NCBI GenBank assembly: GCA_960531495.1
Contig: OY482860.1
Coordinates: 3,887,768-3,951,767 of the forward strand
DNA length: 64,000 bases
Reading direction: 5' to 3'
Origin: Zeus faber
Lineage: Eukaryota > Chordata > Actinopteri > Zeiformes > Zeidae
Within the stretch, counting starts at the first letter, position 1. Each line of letters begins with the position of its first letter. Shown piece by piece: positions 23,246 through 35,720 of this stretch. A program made the translations under genes and the position numbers. The notes beneath the pieces were generated by a model. That model did not search any database. It was not told the DNA's origin and worked only from the letters and a program-made list of their open reading frames with translations.

Positions 23246-23604
23246 TAAAAACGGCATCACTCGAAATTTGCTGGTTGTTGTAATTTTCCTTTTCGGAAAC
23301 ATTACATTAGTAAATATATCTATATATATTCTTTTTTTGAACCATAATCCAAGATTGGATTTATTTGAGTGGACCTGGATAAATGATGACGACCTCTGTA
23401 CACACGCCTCTGTTTCATCTTTCCATAAATTGCAGCTGACGAGTCTCTTCATTATCTGCAGAGTGTTCTTCTTCCACTGTAAGGACGAGCCTCGCTTTGC
23501 AACATCACAATCTGCATTAAAACTGATGATGGAGAGGTGAAAACTAAATAAGCGGGGAGGCAGAATGCACTCGCTGTTAAATGAAAGTGACTTTTTATAT
23601 ATAC

Positions 23605-23606
<2 letters not shown>

Positions 23607-23636
<30 letters not shown>

Positions 23637-23652
23637 TGTGTGTGTGTATGTA

Positions 23653-23700
<48 letters not shown>
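23607..23700 (+). repeat. (TG)n(TA)n microsatellite
   Basis: A TG run passes into a TATA run of about 35 bp. Confidence 0.85.
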
Positions 23701-23705
<5 letters not shown>

Positions 23706-23764
23706 TGTATATATGTGTGTATATATATGTTTTTTAATATATACAGTATAAGTTATATGTATAT

Positions 23765-23971
23765 GTGGGAGTCTCTGCTCACTGGTAGGGGTTTAGGCAG
23801 TCTTTCTGGCTGTGGGTTGTCGACATGGCGAGAGTCTTTATTTCAAACGTTTAACAAAATTCATCCGGTGATTCATCCAGCTCCAGGCAGCTGGGCGGTA
23901 GTGGGAAAGGAAGCCCTTCTGCCCTCTGCAGCCGTGGCTTAACCACGCCCCCCCCCCCATGTTCCCCCACA
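23765..23971 (-). repeat. Probable 3' LTR of the Gypsy element
   Basis: On the minus strand it begins TGTGGGGGAACATG and contains 'cttcctttccca' and 'cgcccagctgcc', shared with the LTR at 26253-26544. It carries an AATAAA signal near 23847. The two LTRs have diverged strongly, so the insertion is old or rearranged. Confidence 0.5.
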
Positions 23972-24089
23972 TACTGGCTTCCCACAGAGAGCTGATGTTA
24001 CCCTCGCAAACGCCTACTGGCACTTCTCTGACCACTGGATGGGATGAGCACACTTTCAAGTTAAGTCGGACAAGGGGCTGGTTAGCACC

Positions 24090-24895
24090 GAAAAGTCGGG
24101 TACAAACCTCCTATAGTAGACCCAAGAACTGCTTCACCTCCTTCTTGGTCTTGGGTCTCGGTGTATTCCTGACCACAGCGATTTTATCAAGCTGGAGTTG
24201 GACCAGGCCTTCACCCAAGCAGTACATCAGTTAGCATACCTCCGTCCCACGGCACAGTTCTTGAGGTTGGCAGTGAGCTCTGCCTGCTTCAGGGACTTCA
24301 GGGACTTCAGGCACTGTGCCCACATGCTGCATTTGTCCCTCCCAAGTGTCGGTGTGAATGATTAAATCATCTCGGTAGGCCGCGGCATATGCTACATGCG
24401 GACACAGGACGCAGTCCATGAGTCTCCGAAAGGTGGCTGGGGCAATGAACAACCTGAACGGAAGTGTACGAAAGTGGTAGAATCCGAACGGAGTGGAGAA
24501 TGCCGATTTTTCCTTAGACTCCTGAGACCAGGGAATCTGCCAGTAGACCTTGGTTATTACAGTGTTGTGAAAAAACGAGCTGTACCTAGCTGATCGAGAA
24601 GTTCATTGACCCAGGGCATTGTGTAGGCATTGAACTTTGACACTGCTTTCACCCTTCGGTGGTCTACGCAGAACCGGACTGACCCATCGGGCTTACCCAC
24701 CAGCACGATGGGCTAGACCATGGTGGACCATCGTGGACTCCTCTAACACCCACTTAACCCGTAACATTGCCGAAAGTGTGGAAACATAAAGAAAGTGCCC
24801 TGGTTGGTCAGGATATCCTTTGGAATCCTGACTCGGGAGAGGACCTAAAACAGTTCCTGCGCCACACTTGTGGCCGTAATACTGCACATTGGCAC
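24090..24895 (-). pseudogene. Gypsy reverse transcriptase fragment (pseudogene)
   Basis: Recognisable minus-strand pieces in order: KPDGSVRFCVDHRRVKAVSK (about 24705-24645), MPWVNELLDQLGTARFFTTL followed by a stop, KEKSAFSTPFGFYHFRTLPF, APATFRRLMDCVLCPH, the active-site region AYAAAYRDDLIIHT (normally YLDD, here YRDD) near 24365-24390, and RPKTKKEVKQFLGL. At least one stop and frame changes separate the blocks. This is the polymerase of an LTR element that copies RNA into DNA; here it cannot be made as one protein. Confidence 0.85.
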
Positions 24896-24896
24896 C

Positions 24897-25545
24897 GCCT
24901 CTGTGTCTTCTTCCTCTTTTGGCTGCTCCCGTTAGGGGTCGCCACAGTGGATCATCTGCCTCCAATACCTTCTGTTGTGCGCATCTTCCTCCCTTACACC
25001 TACCACCTGCATGTCCTCCTTCACCACATCTATAAACCTTCTCTTTGGCCTTCCTCTTATCCTCTTGCCTGGCAGCTCCATCCCCCGCATCCTTCTCCCA
25101 ATGTAACTCTCATCTTTCCTACACACGTGTCCAAATCATCTCAATCTCACCTCTCTCACTTTTCCACCAAACTGTCCAACCTGAGCTGTCCCTCTAATGT
25201 ACTCATTCTTAATCCTGTCCATCCTTGTCACTCCCAATGAATATCTCAACATCCTCAACTCTGCCACCTCCAGTTCAGCCACCTGTCTTTTTGTTGGTGC
25301 CACCGCCTCTAAACCGTACAACATAGCTGGTCTCACTATCGTCCTGTAGACCTTGCCCTTCACTCTTTCTGGAACCGTTCTGTCACAGATCACTCCGGAC
25401 ACTCTTCTCCACCCACTCCACCCTGCCTGTACTCTCTTCTTCACCTCTCTCCCGCACTCTGCGCTGCTTTGGATGGTCGACCCCAAGTACTTGAACTCGT
25501 CTGCCTTCTCCACCTCCACCCCTTGTATTCTCAAGCACCGCTTCG
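24897..25545 (-). mobile_element. RTE-type LINE 3' fragment inserted in the Gypsy element
   Basis: The minus strand encodes the C-terminal end of an RTE-type reverse transcriptase ORF: DEFKYLGSTIQS, VQAGWSGWRRVSGVICD, VYRTIVRPAMLYGLEAV, MLRYSLGVTRMDRIKNEYIR, then in a shifted frame RGRPKRRFIDVVKEDMQVVG and WRQMIHCGDP. The 3' tail (reverse complement of about 24897-24955) has the usual GATCCACTGTGGCGACCCC and CGGGAGCAGCCAAAAG followed by an AAGA-rich end. It is 5'-truncated, as usual for LINEs, with one frameshift between the two ORF segments. It interrupts the integrase core of the Gypsy element. Confidence 0.85.
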
Positions 25546-25800
25546 TGTATCGGGTACTTAAACAAAGCGATAACCATGGGTACTGCGGCTAACTGAGGTC
25601 AGGAAACACGGCGCACCAGCTATGCACATCTGTCCAAATTCCCAGCCAATAGAAGCGGGCCATTATCTGCTGTCGGGTTTAGTCGTGGTCGAGGTGACTG
25701 GCTATTGGGTTATGGTGAACCGCCTGGAAGAGCATTTCCCGGCGGCTCTTCGTGAGCAGCAGTTGAGTTATTTCCTCTCCTGTCTGAGTGTCACAGCGCA
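25546..25800 (-). pseudogene. Gypsy integrase fragment (H2C2 zinc finger and start of core)
   Basis: The minus strand gives REMLFQAVHHNPIASHLDHD, a stop, then TRQQIMARFYWLGIWTDVHS and WCA. This is the zinc-binding head of an LTR-element integrase. A shifted frame ends in HGYRF and a degraded piece of the catalytic core, where the RTE fragment begins. It lies upstream of the reverse transcriptase in the element's own direction. Confidence 0.7.
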
Positions 25801-26252
25801 CTCGATAAAACCTGTACCACTGAAAAATGCAGCGTGGCATCTGGGCGCATCAATACCCCATCGATTTAAACTGCCCCCTCAAATGCCCCGCATAGGGTAT
25901 CATCCAGCGACTGCTCCAGCAGAAAATTGTCCATATGGAATGTCAAGGGGACCGGGGAAGATCCCACTTGAGATTCCGCTGCCCCCGCAATACTCACATC
26001 TCCCTACTGACCGTGAATGCACTCCCCTAACCTCTCTCATCAATGTGTCAACCCTGGCCAATCTGTGCCCAAAATCAGGGAGTGCGACAGGCGGGAAATA
26101 ACAACAGCCTGTACCCTATGCTTTTACCCCTTGTAACAAATTTAGAGCCGGACCATGGGGTACCTGTAAATATCCCCATTCACACAAAAAATGATGGTGG
26201 CAGGGGGGCCGTGGGTGCGGCGGAGCCCCGGGTTGTCCCCTCTTGGGCGCCA

Positions 26253-26544
26253 GGATGGGCTGGGGACCCGGCGAATCCCACGTGGGTCCTGATGTTGGAC
26301 AATAATGTAAATGTAAGTAAACAATAATGGTTTGGGTGCAGGAGGAACGGCGCTCCAGTCTAGCTCATGGTGAGCTTATGAGCCCATGCGCTAATCCCCT
26401 CTGTGAGACAGACAAACATTAAGAAAGCTCCCTGCCCCGGATCGGACCAATCTGTGCCGCGTAGCCGGATTTGGCCGACTCAAGGCAGCTGGGCGGGAAA
26501 GGAAGTCATGCTGCCGTCTAAACCACACCCCTTGGTCTGCCACA
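26253..26544 (-). repeat. Probable 5' LTR of the Gypsy element
   Basis: On the minus strand it begins TGTGGCAGACCAAGG and ends just before the primer-binding-site-like TGGCGCCC. It shares the first third with the 23765-23971 LTR. Confidence 0.5.
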
Positions 26545-27191
26545 ATATATAATAAGAGCACTCAGCTGTTTTTATCGGCGTTCACAGAGGACAGTGCAGG
26601 AGGTGTTTTTTTGGGGATAACTTTAATTTAACAACTTAAGGGGCAACTTGCAGGTTGACCCCAGCGAATGGATGTGGGAAATTATGTAGCTATTCAATGA
26701 AAAATTATAAAAAAAAAATGTTGTTGCCTAGAGTTACAGCTAGCGAGATGTAAAAAAAACCTGTTTTATTCTGTGAACTTTAAAAAAAACTAAATTTTTC
26801 CTTTATTTTTCCCCCTGTATTTTATTTATTAAAGCATTTTCTCCAAAAGCCCAAAATTGAAAATCGTGAAAAAAAACAAAATATCCTGATAGTTGCTCTT
26901 TCAAATAAATTCAGGAACAACTACTCCAATAACTTCAAATAAAAACATGTTACAAAGTTACTAGTGTGGAAACGTTTTGTTTTAAGTAGAGGAGGGTGTT
27001 TTATCCCCTGTGCTTCCTCATAGAAGTGCATTCTATTCATTTTTCTTTCCGTTTTGGTGTCTTTTTTTTGGTGGGGGAGTGTAGATTCGCCACCTTCCAT
27101 CTCGGCTAAATATTTACACTGGACTTGTATGTCGCGCTTGGCCACTTGATATATTTTACAAGGCCTTTGGAATGTTGGACACACTCTCTCA

Positions 27192-27660
27192 CTTCCTTCA
27201 CTCAGTCTTCAACCTCTCTCTCCCTCTCCTTCCCAATCTCTCCCCCTCTCTTCCTCCCTCTCCCCCTCCCATCGCTCCCTCGTTACTGCCACCACTCTTC
27301 CCTTTTTCCAGTTAAAAGAACATATTTTCTCCTTTTAAGGAAGGCTGCACTTACTCACTCACTCAGTCCCCAAACTTCACTAGTACAGGAAGAGGGAGAG
27401 GAGGAGGAGGGGATTGTAGAGGAGGGAAAGAAGAGGGGAAAAGGGAGATGAGGGTGAGGAAGATCAGGAGGAGGACAAGGAGGAGGGGGGAGAGGAGGAG
27501 GAGGACAAGGAGGAGGGGGGAGAGGAGGAGGAGGACAAGGAGGAGGGGGGAGAGGAGGAAGGAAGGGGAGAAGGAGGAGGGAGCGGGAGAGGAGGGAAAG
27601 AAGTGTGAGGAGGGAGATGAGGGAGAAAAGGGGGCGGAGGAGGGGGAGATGGAGACGCAT
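27192..27660 (+). repeat. Polypyrimidine block followed by a 30-bp polypurine minisatellite
   Basis: CT-rich DNA at about 27192-27290 is followed at 27385-27660 by almost pure purine. Within the latter, 'gaggacaagg' recurs at 27471, 27501 and 27531, a 30-bp period. Open frames on both strands give Arg/Glu/Gly or Pro/Ser/Leu runs only. Confidence 0.85.
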
Positions 27661-27897
27661 TAGAGAACAACATAAAACGACGGAATCTCTTCTCTCCCGA
27701 GTGCAAGCCGTGGCACACGTGGGATCTGGGTCAAGGAGTGAAACTGAGTTAAAAAAAAAAAAGATTATGGAATGCGTTGGCGTTTCAGTTCTGAACTGTT
27801 CAAAACAAGGTTTTCTTATGAAGTGATTATTAAATAATATTTTTTACTTCAGTTTTCTCAAACGAAGGATGAAAATGCGTTTGAAAATGAATTATTA

Positions 27898-27899
<2 letters not shown>

Positions 27900-27987
<88 letters not shown>

Positions 27988-27990
27988 CGT
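27900..27990 (+). repeat. (TG)n(TA)n microsatellite
   Basis: TG run of about 70 bp followed by TATA/TACGTA. Confidence 0.88.
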
Positions 27991-28004
27991 ATATATGTGT
28001 ATAT

Positions 28005-28540
28005 GTGGCGGTTTTGCATACCACACGCCACCAAAGTGGGGTTTTCACAGACCTCCGTGGTGGCTACTGTGGTTGCTTCTCCCCCAGTCCTCCGCCAGAC
28101 CCCCTGGGTGCGAGGGCTGGTGCTGGGGCCGCCCGTTGACCCGCTAGTGGCCCCAGGGCGTCTTCAGACGGCCCTTCTGTGTCCCTTCCCTGTGCCGGAG
28201 AGTCTCTGTTCAGGTGCCAGTGTGAGAGTATCGCCTACCACAAGGCATCCAAGTGGCGTTTTCGGGGACCTCCATCACAGAGACACGACGTGGTTTCAGA
28301 CACACCAGTTTATTGTAGAGAGTGGGCTAGGTGGAATAAGCCCAGAAGCAGATAGAGATGTATCATCACATGGCTCCTCTCTCTCCTGAGAGAGTGTGGG
28401 GATGGGGGTTTTACCTGTTGTTCGTTAGACCAACCAACGAGCAACAGGTATGCAGCCACTCTGATCCTGGACCCCAATTACCTAGACCCAGGTCAGGTGT
28501 GACTGCTCAAACCACACCATCCCCACACCACAATATATAT
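28005..28540 (-). mobile_element. Possible solo LTR
   Basis: On the minus strand it begins TGTGGTGTGGGGATGGTGTG, contains ACAATAAACTGGTGTGTCTG (a polyadenylation-signal-like stretch) near 28300-28320, and lacks coding sequence. A block near 28010-28055 ('accacacgccaccaaagtgggg', 'gacctcc') recurs at about 28238-28275 ('accacaaggcatccaagtggcg', 'gacctcc'), an internal direct repeat. No target duplication was confirmed. Confidence 0.4.
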
Positions 28541-30144
28541 ATATATATGGTCAGATTTGCTTCTTAACACACGACACACGGCACGACACAGTGACATAGT
28601 CTATTTTGAAGAGCTGGGACCTCCTTGGGATAATCTACACAACGATTTAGTTCAGTGTCTCCCAACCTTCTTCCTGCCACGGTACACTTTATACAATGAA
28701 ATATTCCCTCAGCACTAAACCACTGTCCTGTTAACCACTAAAAACTGTGCTCATTGTTATTATGGCCTATTCATAGGTAGTAGGGATGCAACGGTACAGT
28801 GGGCTCACGGTTCGGTATGTATCACGGTTTTGGGGCCACGGTAACGGTACGGTTTTGGTCTCTCTATATTTAAAATTGTTTTAAAAAGTTAAAAGATTAA
28901 AAAATATTTTTATAGTAGTCCGCCATTAATAACTTGTGTAATGTTCTATGTGTACGACTGTGGGGGGAGGGGTAGACAAGGGTTCAAGTTCATTGGTGGT
29001 TGCTAGAGTTCGCAAAGTTCATGTGATTGGAGGGGAGGTGTCCAGGATAGTGGATAATTCAAATATACATTTTTATTGAGAGATATATATATATATATAA
29101 TATTTTAAAAAACATTTCACAATAAAATTAAATAAAACCGGTACTAAAGTTAGTTATTTTTGCGTAGAACAGGTATAAACAGTATTTTTCACACATAAAT
29201 AATAATCGTACAATAACTCATTGAAATCAAATCTCACACTCCACACAGACCAGTGCTTGTGCGCCTTCGCTTTGTGAACCTGACGTGACAGTGGGTGCGC
29301 TCCTTTTTAGCCATGGCACCTCCCGGTGAGGGAGGAGCATAGGTTACCTCTTACATGGAGGGGGAAACATTTGTCGGTGGCAGGAGACGGCAACTTAAAC
29401 AATCAACACGACATGACAACACAAGAAACCCTGACAATAAAAGAAAGGCTCATCACCCAGCGAGACTCGGTTCCCTTCATTCCAACAAAAGAGCCGTTCG
29501 AAAGAATTGTTCAACAGAAGTTGGTAGTAAAGAGGGACACGGCCATCCCAGTGGGTTATTTTCCAACACCTTGATTGATTGCACTCTTTACAAAAACATT
29601 TCTCCGTAGTTTTATTTCATGTTTCTATGGAAAAGGTTGCGTAGCCTCATGCAGTTGAAAATCCACCCCTTGTAGATCTCTCGCACAAAAATAGAGAAAT
29701 GCTCCTAATCTTGATCTTGATCCTAATCTTAAACTCCTGATCTTGATAGAACAGCTGCACATACGGACTACCGATGCAAATTTCAGTTTCCACAATTGTG
29801 ACATTGCTGATTTTGACACTGTTTGTTTACTATTGTTCATTATTCACTGTGGATCAAAAATATAACACGAAACTGTTCCTGAGTTCCAATAAAATACAAC
29901 ATGGAACGGTTACTATGGAATATGGGACTGTCCCCAAGTTTCAGTATCATGTAACCTGTAACTCTCACTTGGTTTTAATAGGACACAACATAATTAACAA
30001 GGACATGGAAATGTCCAGTTCAAACTTCAAATGAAAGTCTCTTTCACTTTCAAGTGCAAATAAAGTACCTTTCTATTATATTTATATGGTACTTCCCATT
30101 ACAAAATAAATTGCAATCATTGCAAAAAAATATAATAAATAATA
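28541..30144. other. Noncoding DNA with possible hAT-like fragments
   Basis: 'cagtgtctcccaacc' near 28654 and 'agggatgcaacggtac' near 28784 resemble hAT termini, but partners were not found. Otherwise AT-rich with no gene. Confidence 0.35.
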
Positions 30145-30320
30145 AATGACTCTTCTCACTCTCGTTCACTGGAAGTCCTCCTTTGCTCACTGTGCATTAA
30201 ACCAACTGAATCAAATCGATCGACTCGTTTTTCTAAGTGACTCGTCAAGAACCGAGTCTTAAAAAAGAGTCGAACCTTTCATCACGAGTGGAGCTCGTGT
30301 ACTAAGAATAACCAGAGCAG
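30145..30320 (-). repeat. Dispersed repeat family C, copy (minus)
   Basis: Shares 'tctcgttcactggaagtcctcctttgctcac', 'cgactcgtttttctaagtgactcgtcaagaaccga' and 'gagtcgaacctttcatcac' with the minus copy at 31430-31790, and in reverse complement with 35190-35720 and 59650-61005. Unclassified. Confidence 0.75.
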
Positions 30321-31429
30321 TCTGCACAATTTTGGAATTTTGTCAGACGATAGATTGATAATTGATCTAATCTTCTTAGTTTACCTTGAAGTCAGCGTTT
30401 CTGTTATCCAGCAATTGCCGGTTTTGACCGGGAAAATGTGTAGAAGTCTGACATATTTAAATCTCTCCGGTCATAATGTCTGGTGAAAATAATTCCCTCC
30501 AAGCACAATCTGAATAAGTGCTAGGCGGATAATTGAATTTTGAGTATGCAGATATTTTAATTTCCACGCTCGGCAAGTTGCAACGGGAAGCCAACCAGTT
30601 TGGACGCTCTAAAGCTGTGCTGAAAGATTCACCTCTGACCAATCACGTTTGTCGATGTAGAACTAAGCCCCGCCCCTTCGCAGGTGGACAGGTTATGCTT
30701 GTAAACACGTCAGACACACATGGAGCGGAGACAGAGCCGCAGTGTCTTGAACTCTGAGGAGAAACGACGTTGACATATTTTACACCACAAACTTTATTAT
30801 TAATTTAGACCTACTTGCCATAGTTATTTTGTTTTTGATTTGATCAAAATGTTTTGTTAGTGAAATGTTAATTAAAGCGACTGCACTTGTTACTTATTGT
30901 TCATGAACGGAAATTATTTGATTTCAAGTATTAATATTTGTACATTTTATTTATTTATTTTCTAAAATTACATTAACTGAGGGGACTTATTTAATTTTGA
31001 ATATTCAATAAAAAACATCATACTTCTACATGCCTTGACAATGTCATTCTATATAGCTTAACAATTCTTCACAATTGTTTTTAAGCCCAATAAACACAGA
31101 TAATATTTGACCGGAATTTCTGCCATTTGTCCCGGAGATTTTTTCTAACGGCAACTCTGCTTGAAGTACCTCCAAACAGCGTCATTTTCTTTCTTTCTCT
31201 CTCCTTTTTGACCGTCAACTATGCAACCACGCTACATTACATTGGTCTTGGGTTTGCGTATCGGAACGTTTTTCACGAGTATGCGTACATGAACACAGTA
31301 TTGGGCGCGTAAATTTGACCGGCACAGAATCTGATATATATGACACCGATCGACTGGTCACCGGTCAAGGCCAATCAAGATGAAAACACCCGATCGAGCG
31401 GTGCATCTCTACTAGTGACGCACGACCCA

Positions 31430-31790
31430 CGAACGTTTCAGTCCTCGCGAACAAATCTTTTAAAAGACTCGGGAGTCGGGACTCAAGGGCATCTTTTAGA
31501 AGAGTGTGAGAAAACTCACATACTGAAAATAATGAACTCTCGTTCATTGTTCAGGATGTCCTCCCTCGCTCAACTGAACCAAACGAACCAAGTCAGAAAA
31601 TAGAACGACTCGTTTTACCGAGTGACTCGTCAAGAACCAATTCTCAAAAAAAGTCGATCCTTTCATCACAACGCAAAGTTGTCACTTTCAGAGTGAAGTT
31701 CTGAAGAACACAGAGCTGCTGTTCTGCTGAATTGAATGAATTAGTGCAGCCTTGTAAATTTGATCTTGCAACACAAGAGGTTGCTTCTAT
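31430..31790 (-). repeat. Dispersed repeat family C, copy (minus)
   Basis: Contains 'ctcgttcattgttcaggatgtcctccctcgctcaactgaacc', the 'gactcgttttaccgagtgactcgtcaagaacc' block and 'gttctgctgaattgaatgaattagtgcagcc'. These are reverse complements of blocks in the plus-strand copies at 35190 and 59650. Confidence 0.78.
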
Positions 31791-33093
<1,303 letters not shown>

Positions 33094-33182
33094 TAGATGA
33101 CATGTCTACAGGTGTAAATGTGACGCACACAATGTTGAAATTAGCCTCTCTTTATTTAGGGGGAGGGAGGTAAAAAAGAAAA

Positions 33183-33185
<3 letters not shown>

Positions 33186-33246
<61 letters not shown>

Positions 33247-33248
33247 CA

Positions 33249-33293
<45 letters not shown>
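33186..33293 (+). repeat. (TG)n(TA)n microsatellite 157 bp after the shared exon
   Basis: About 26 TG units followed by about 50 bp of TATA. The MITE at 33294 sits directly in the TA run. Confidence 0.9.
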
Positions 33294-33296
<3 letters not shown>

Positions 33297-33834
33297 TGGT
33301 ACCTTGATTTACGAGTGCACTGACATACGAGTTTTCCGAGTTACAAGCCGTCGTTCCGTCGATTTTTTGTATTGATTTGCAAGCAAAAATGTGAGTCTCA
33401 CTCCTTCACTTCACATGATTACATGTGGAAGCCTTTAGGTTCCGCAATAAAGTGTAGCAACAAACGAAAGCGACCGAAAAAGCATGAAACTAAACAAACT
33501 CCTCCAACCTCCTCCGCCTATCTCCTCCACCCGCCACCTCCGCCAGCATCTTCCGTTAGTCCAAGTCGTCTGATCTCCAAGGTAAATACAGTTTATAAAA
33601 CCAGTTTATTTCTTTACATTCTCTTTTATTAGGTTTTATTATGTTTTTATACAATATTTTTTATTTATAAATACATTTTTCTTATTTAAAAACACGTAAC
33701 AAAAAAATTTGGGGTTGGGCTGGAACGGATTAATGGCATTTCAATTAATTTCAATGGGGAAAAATTAATTTGCTATACGAGCAGATTGAGCTCTGTCATG
33801 GAACGAACTAAACTTGTGAGTCAAAGTACCACTG
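33294..33834. mobile_element. Short TIR element, copy 2 of the CAGTGGTAC family (longer subtype)
   Basis: Starts CAGTGGTACCTTGATTTACGA and ends '...tcaaagtaccactg', flanked by TA-rich microsatellite on both sides. At 541 bp it is twice the length of the other two copies, and its interior is different. No transposase frame is present. The same terminus and TA preference suggest a related pogo/Tigger-like family. Confidence 0.65.
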
Positions 33835-35189
33835 TGTATATATATATATATATATAACCTCCTGGCCAATTCAAACTGGCATTATGTAAAAACACCCACC
33901 CTAGGTTGGCACGTCTGCAGAGAATAATCGAAATAAGCGGAAAAATGCGATATATATCAAAATCCAACTTTCAACATATTTTCAAAATTGACGATGTAAA
34001 CTTCCATTCACTAAAACCTTGAACTCCAATGCGATCAGTTGCAGACAGCCACATGTTGTAATAATCCGTGAATGGTGCCACCATGCATGTTTTTCCTCAA
34101 CGCAATTTAAAAAAGTTGCAAATAAAGAACGTAAGATGGTGTTTTGTTTTTTTTCTCACGCCCCGATTGGCTCAGAGACAGGAGGCGGAACTTCCAGTGA
34201 CACAAGCTACTTTCTCACTCACCATTGGTTAAACCCAGACACCAGTTTACCTGTCACAGACTTCCCTAAACACAGTGCAGGTTTTGACTTTCATCAACCA
34301 TTGTAGGAGTGTAAATATATTATTATCAGTAAGATAATCTTGAATTTATTATTTTTTTCGCGACCCTCCCAAATTTCAGCTTTTATTGCTTTAAGTCTCT
34401 TTCGAGGGGGCTGAGCTCCCCCGTAATTGCCTTTGACCTATTCCAGACCTGCCAACCTGCACGCATTATGTGTACCAACCATGCAATTCTTGGTCAAAAT
34501 ACACAGGTACGAAATGCCAGCTGAAACTATGCAAGAAAAAATTACATTACTGGAATTTAATTACGGAAAACAATCAATCAATACAAAACAATACCATAAA
34601 TTTAGTCTGTATTTAAACTACATCCCTCGGATTGGACCAGATGTTATGACGCTTGTGCTTGTGGTTCTGTAAGCCCTCCCCTCCCTCTCCTCTCATTCAC
34701 TCCACAGGACATGCATCCACGTAATGTGCTTGTGGAAAAGATCTCCCCTTCACCAGTCAGTCAGTGTGCATTACAATAACAGGATAAAACAGATAGAATA
34801 TATTTTGACATGTGTAAATCAAACACGGCTCTCCGTTCGCCCCGATTGCCGTTCCCGTTCCTCCAAATAAAACAACTGTAAGCAGTGTGGGGGCACGGTG
34901 CCCTGCCCGACTCATAGACTCATAGACTACTAAAGATTATTTTCTGCACATAACGCATGGAGAGGTTGATCGGGGAGAGAGTCCCTGTTTTTTATGTTAA
35001 AAAATGGTTGCCAAAGGGTGCAACTAGAGACCACAAAATGGTTGCCAATTGACTCGATTTGGTTGCAGAGGGCAACCGGCCAACCGTTACTGTCGAGCTC
35101 TGACATAGTTCATAGTCTTTTCACATGTTTTCAGCAATGATTTTCTAACATATATAATGTGTTTAGAGACAAATCACTGAATTCACTTT
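33835..35189. other. prkg1: Intron, nothing recognised
   Basis: No convincing coding exon or transposon terminus seen. Confidence 0.45.
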
Positions 35190-35720
35190 ACAGGGACTTT
35201 AAATTAGGAAATAATGGAAACTTGTGTTGCAAGATCAAAATTGCAGGACTGCCCCATTCATCTAATTCATCAGTTCCAGCAGAACAGCACCTCTGTGCTC
35301 ATCATGACAAGTGTGACTCTGAAAGTGACCACTGTAGTGATGTTGAAATGTTTGACTGTTTATAAGGATTCTGTTATGGACGCGTCACTCAGGAAAAAGG
35401 GTCGTTTTTCTGGGTCTATTTTCTGACCCTTTGTTCGTTTGGTTCACTTGGTGTAATGCTCGGTGAGCGAGGGAGGACTTCCTGAGTGATGAACGAGAGG
35501 AGGAAAAGTCTCTGAGTTGAGTAGCGTCAACGGAATTTTTAAAGAATCATTTAATTCCGTCAAAGCAATATTGTTTTGATGGAATGAAAAGAGCGAATGA
35601 GTCATATTCATATGAATTACGCCAGGAGACTCTTGCGTCACTAACTCTTAGAAGTATAATAATAAGATAATAAATAGAGTTCCAAACTACACGGTTCTGA
35701 CGTTTTTAGTGATAACAACA
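35190..35720 (+). repeat. Dispersed repeat family C, most complete copy (plus)
   Basis: Ordered blocks: 'aatggaaacttgtgttgcaagatcaaaattgcag', 'catcagttccagcagaacagc', 'ggttcacttggtgtaatgctcggtgagcgagggagg', 'cttcctgagtgatgaacgagag', 'aagaatcatttaatt', 'gaatgagtcatattcatatgaattacgcca' and 'gagtcttgcgtcactaact'-like. The same blocks in the same order occur at 59650-61005. No coding capacity or transposon ends identified. Confidence 0.8.

Larger units (their letters stand above)
23765..26544 (-). mobile_element. Degenerate Ty3/Gypsy LTR retrotransposon, Gmr1-like gene order
   Basis: Read on the minus strand the order is: LTR (26544-26253), a primer-binding-site-like TGGCGCCCAAGAGGGG at about 26252-26237, a protease-end-like segment with ILGTDWPG near 26050-26100, and integrase zinc-binding residues HHNPIASH with WCA near 25610-25740. 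Next come the start of the integrase core, an RTE LINE fragment, reverse transcriptase (24720-24230), an RNase H-side RPKTKKEVKQFLGL near 24115-24160, and a second LTR (23971-23765). Both LTRs begin TGTGG and share 'cttcctttccc...cgcccagctgcc'. Integrase therefore lies before reverse transcriptase, as in the Gmr1 lineage known from fish and unlike standard Gypsy. Stops and frameshifts occur throughout, so it is dead. Confidence 0.72.

Noticed and set aside
25622-26101. 159-codon + strand frame with some protein-like character
   Set aside because: The real similarity is on the opposite strand, to the Gypsy integrase head; the + frame is its shadow.
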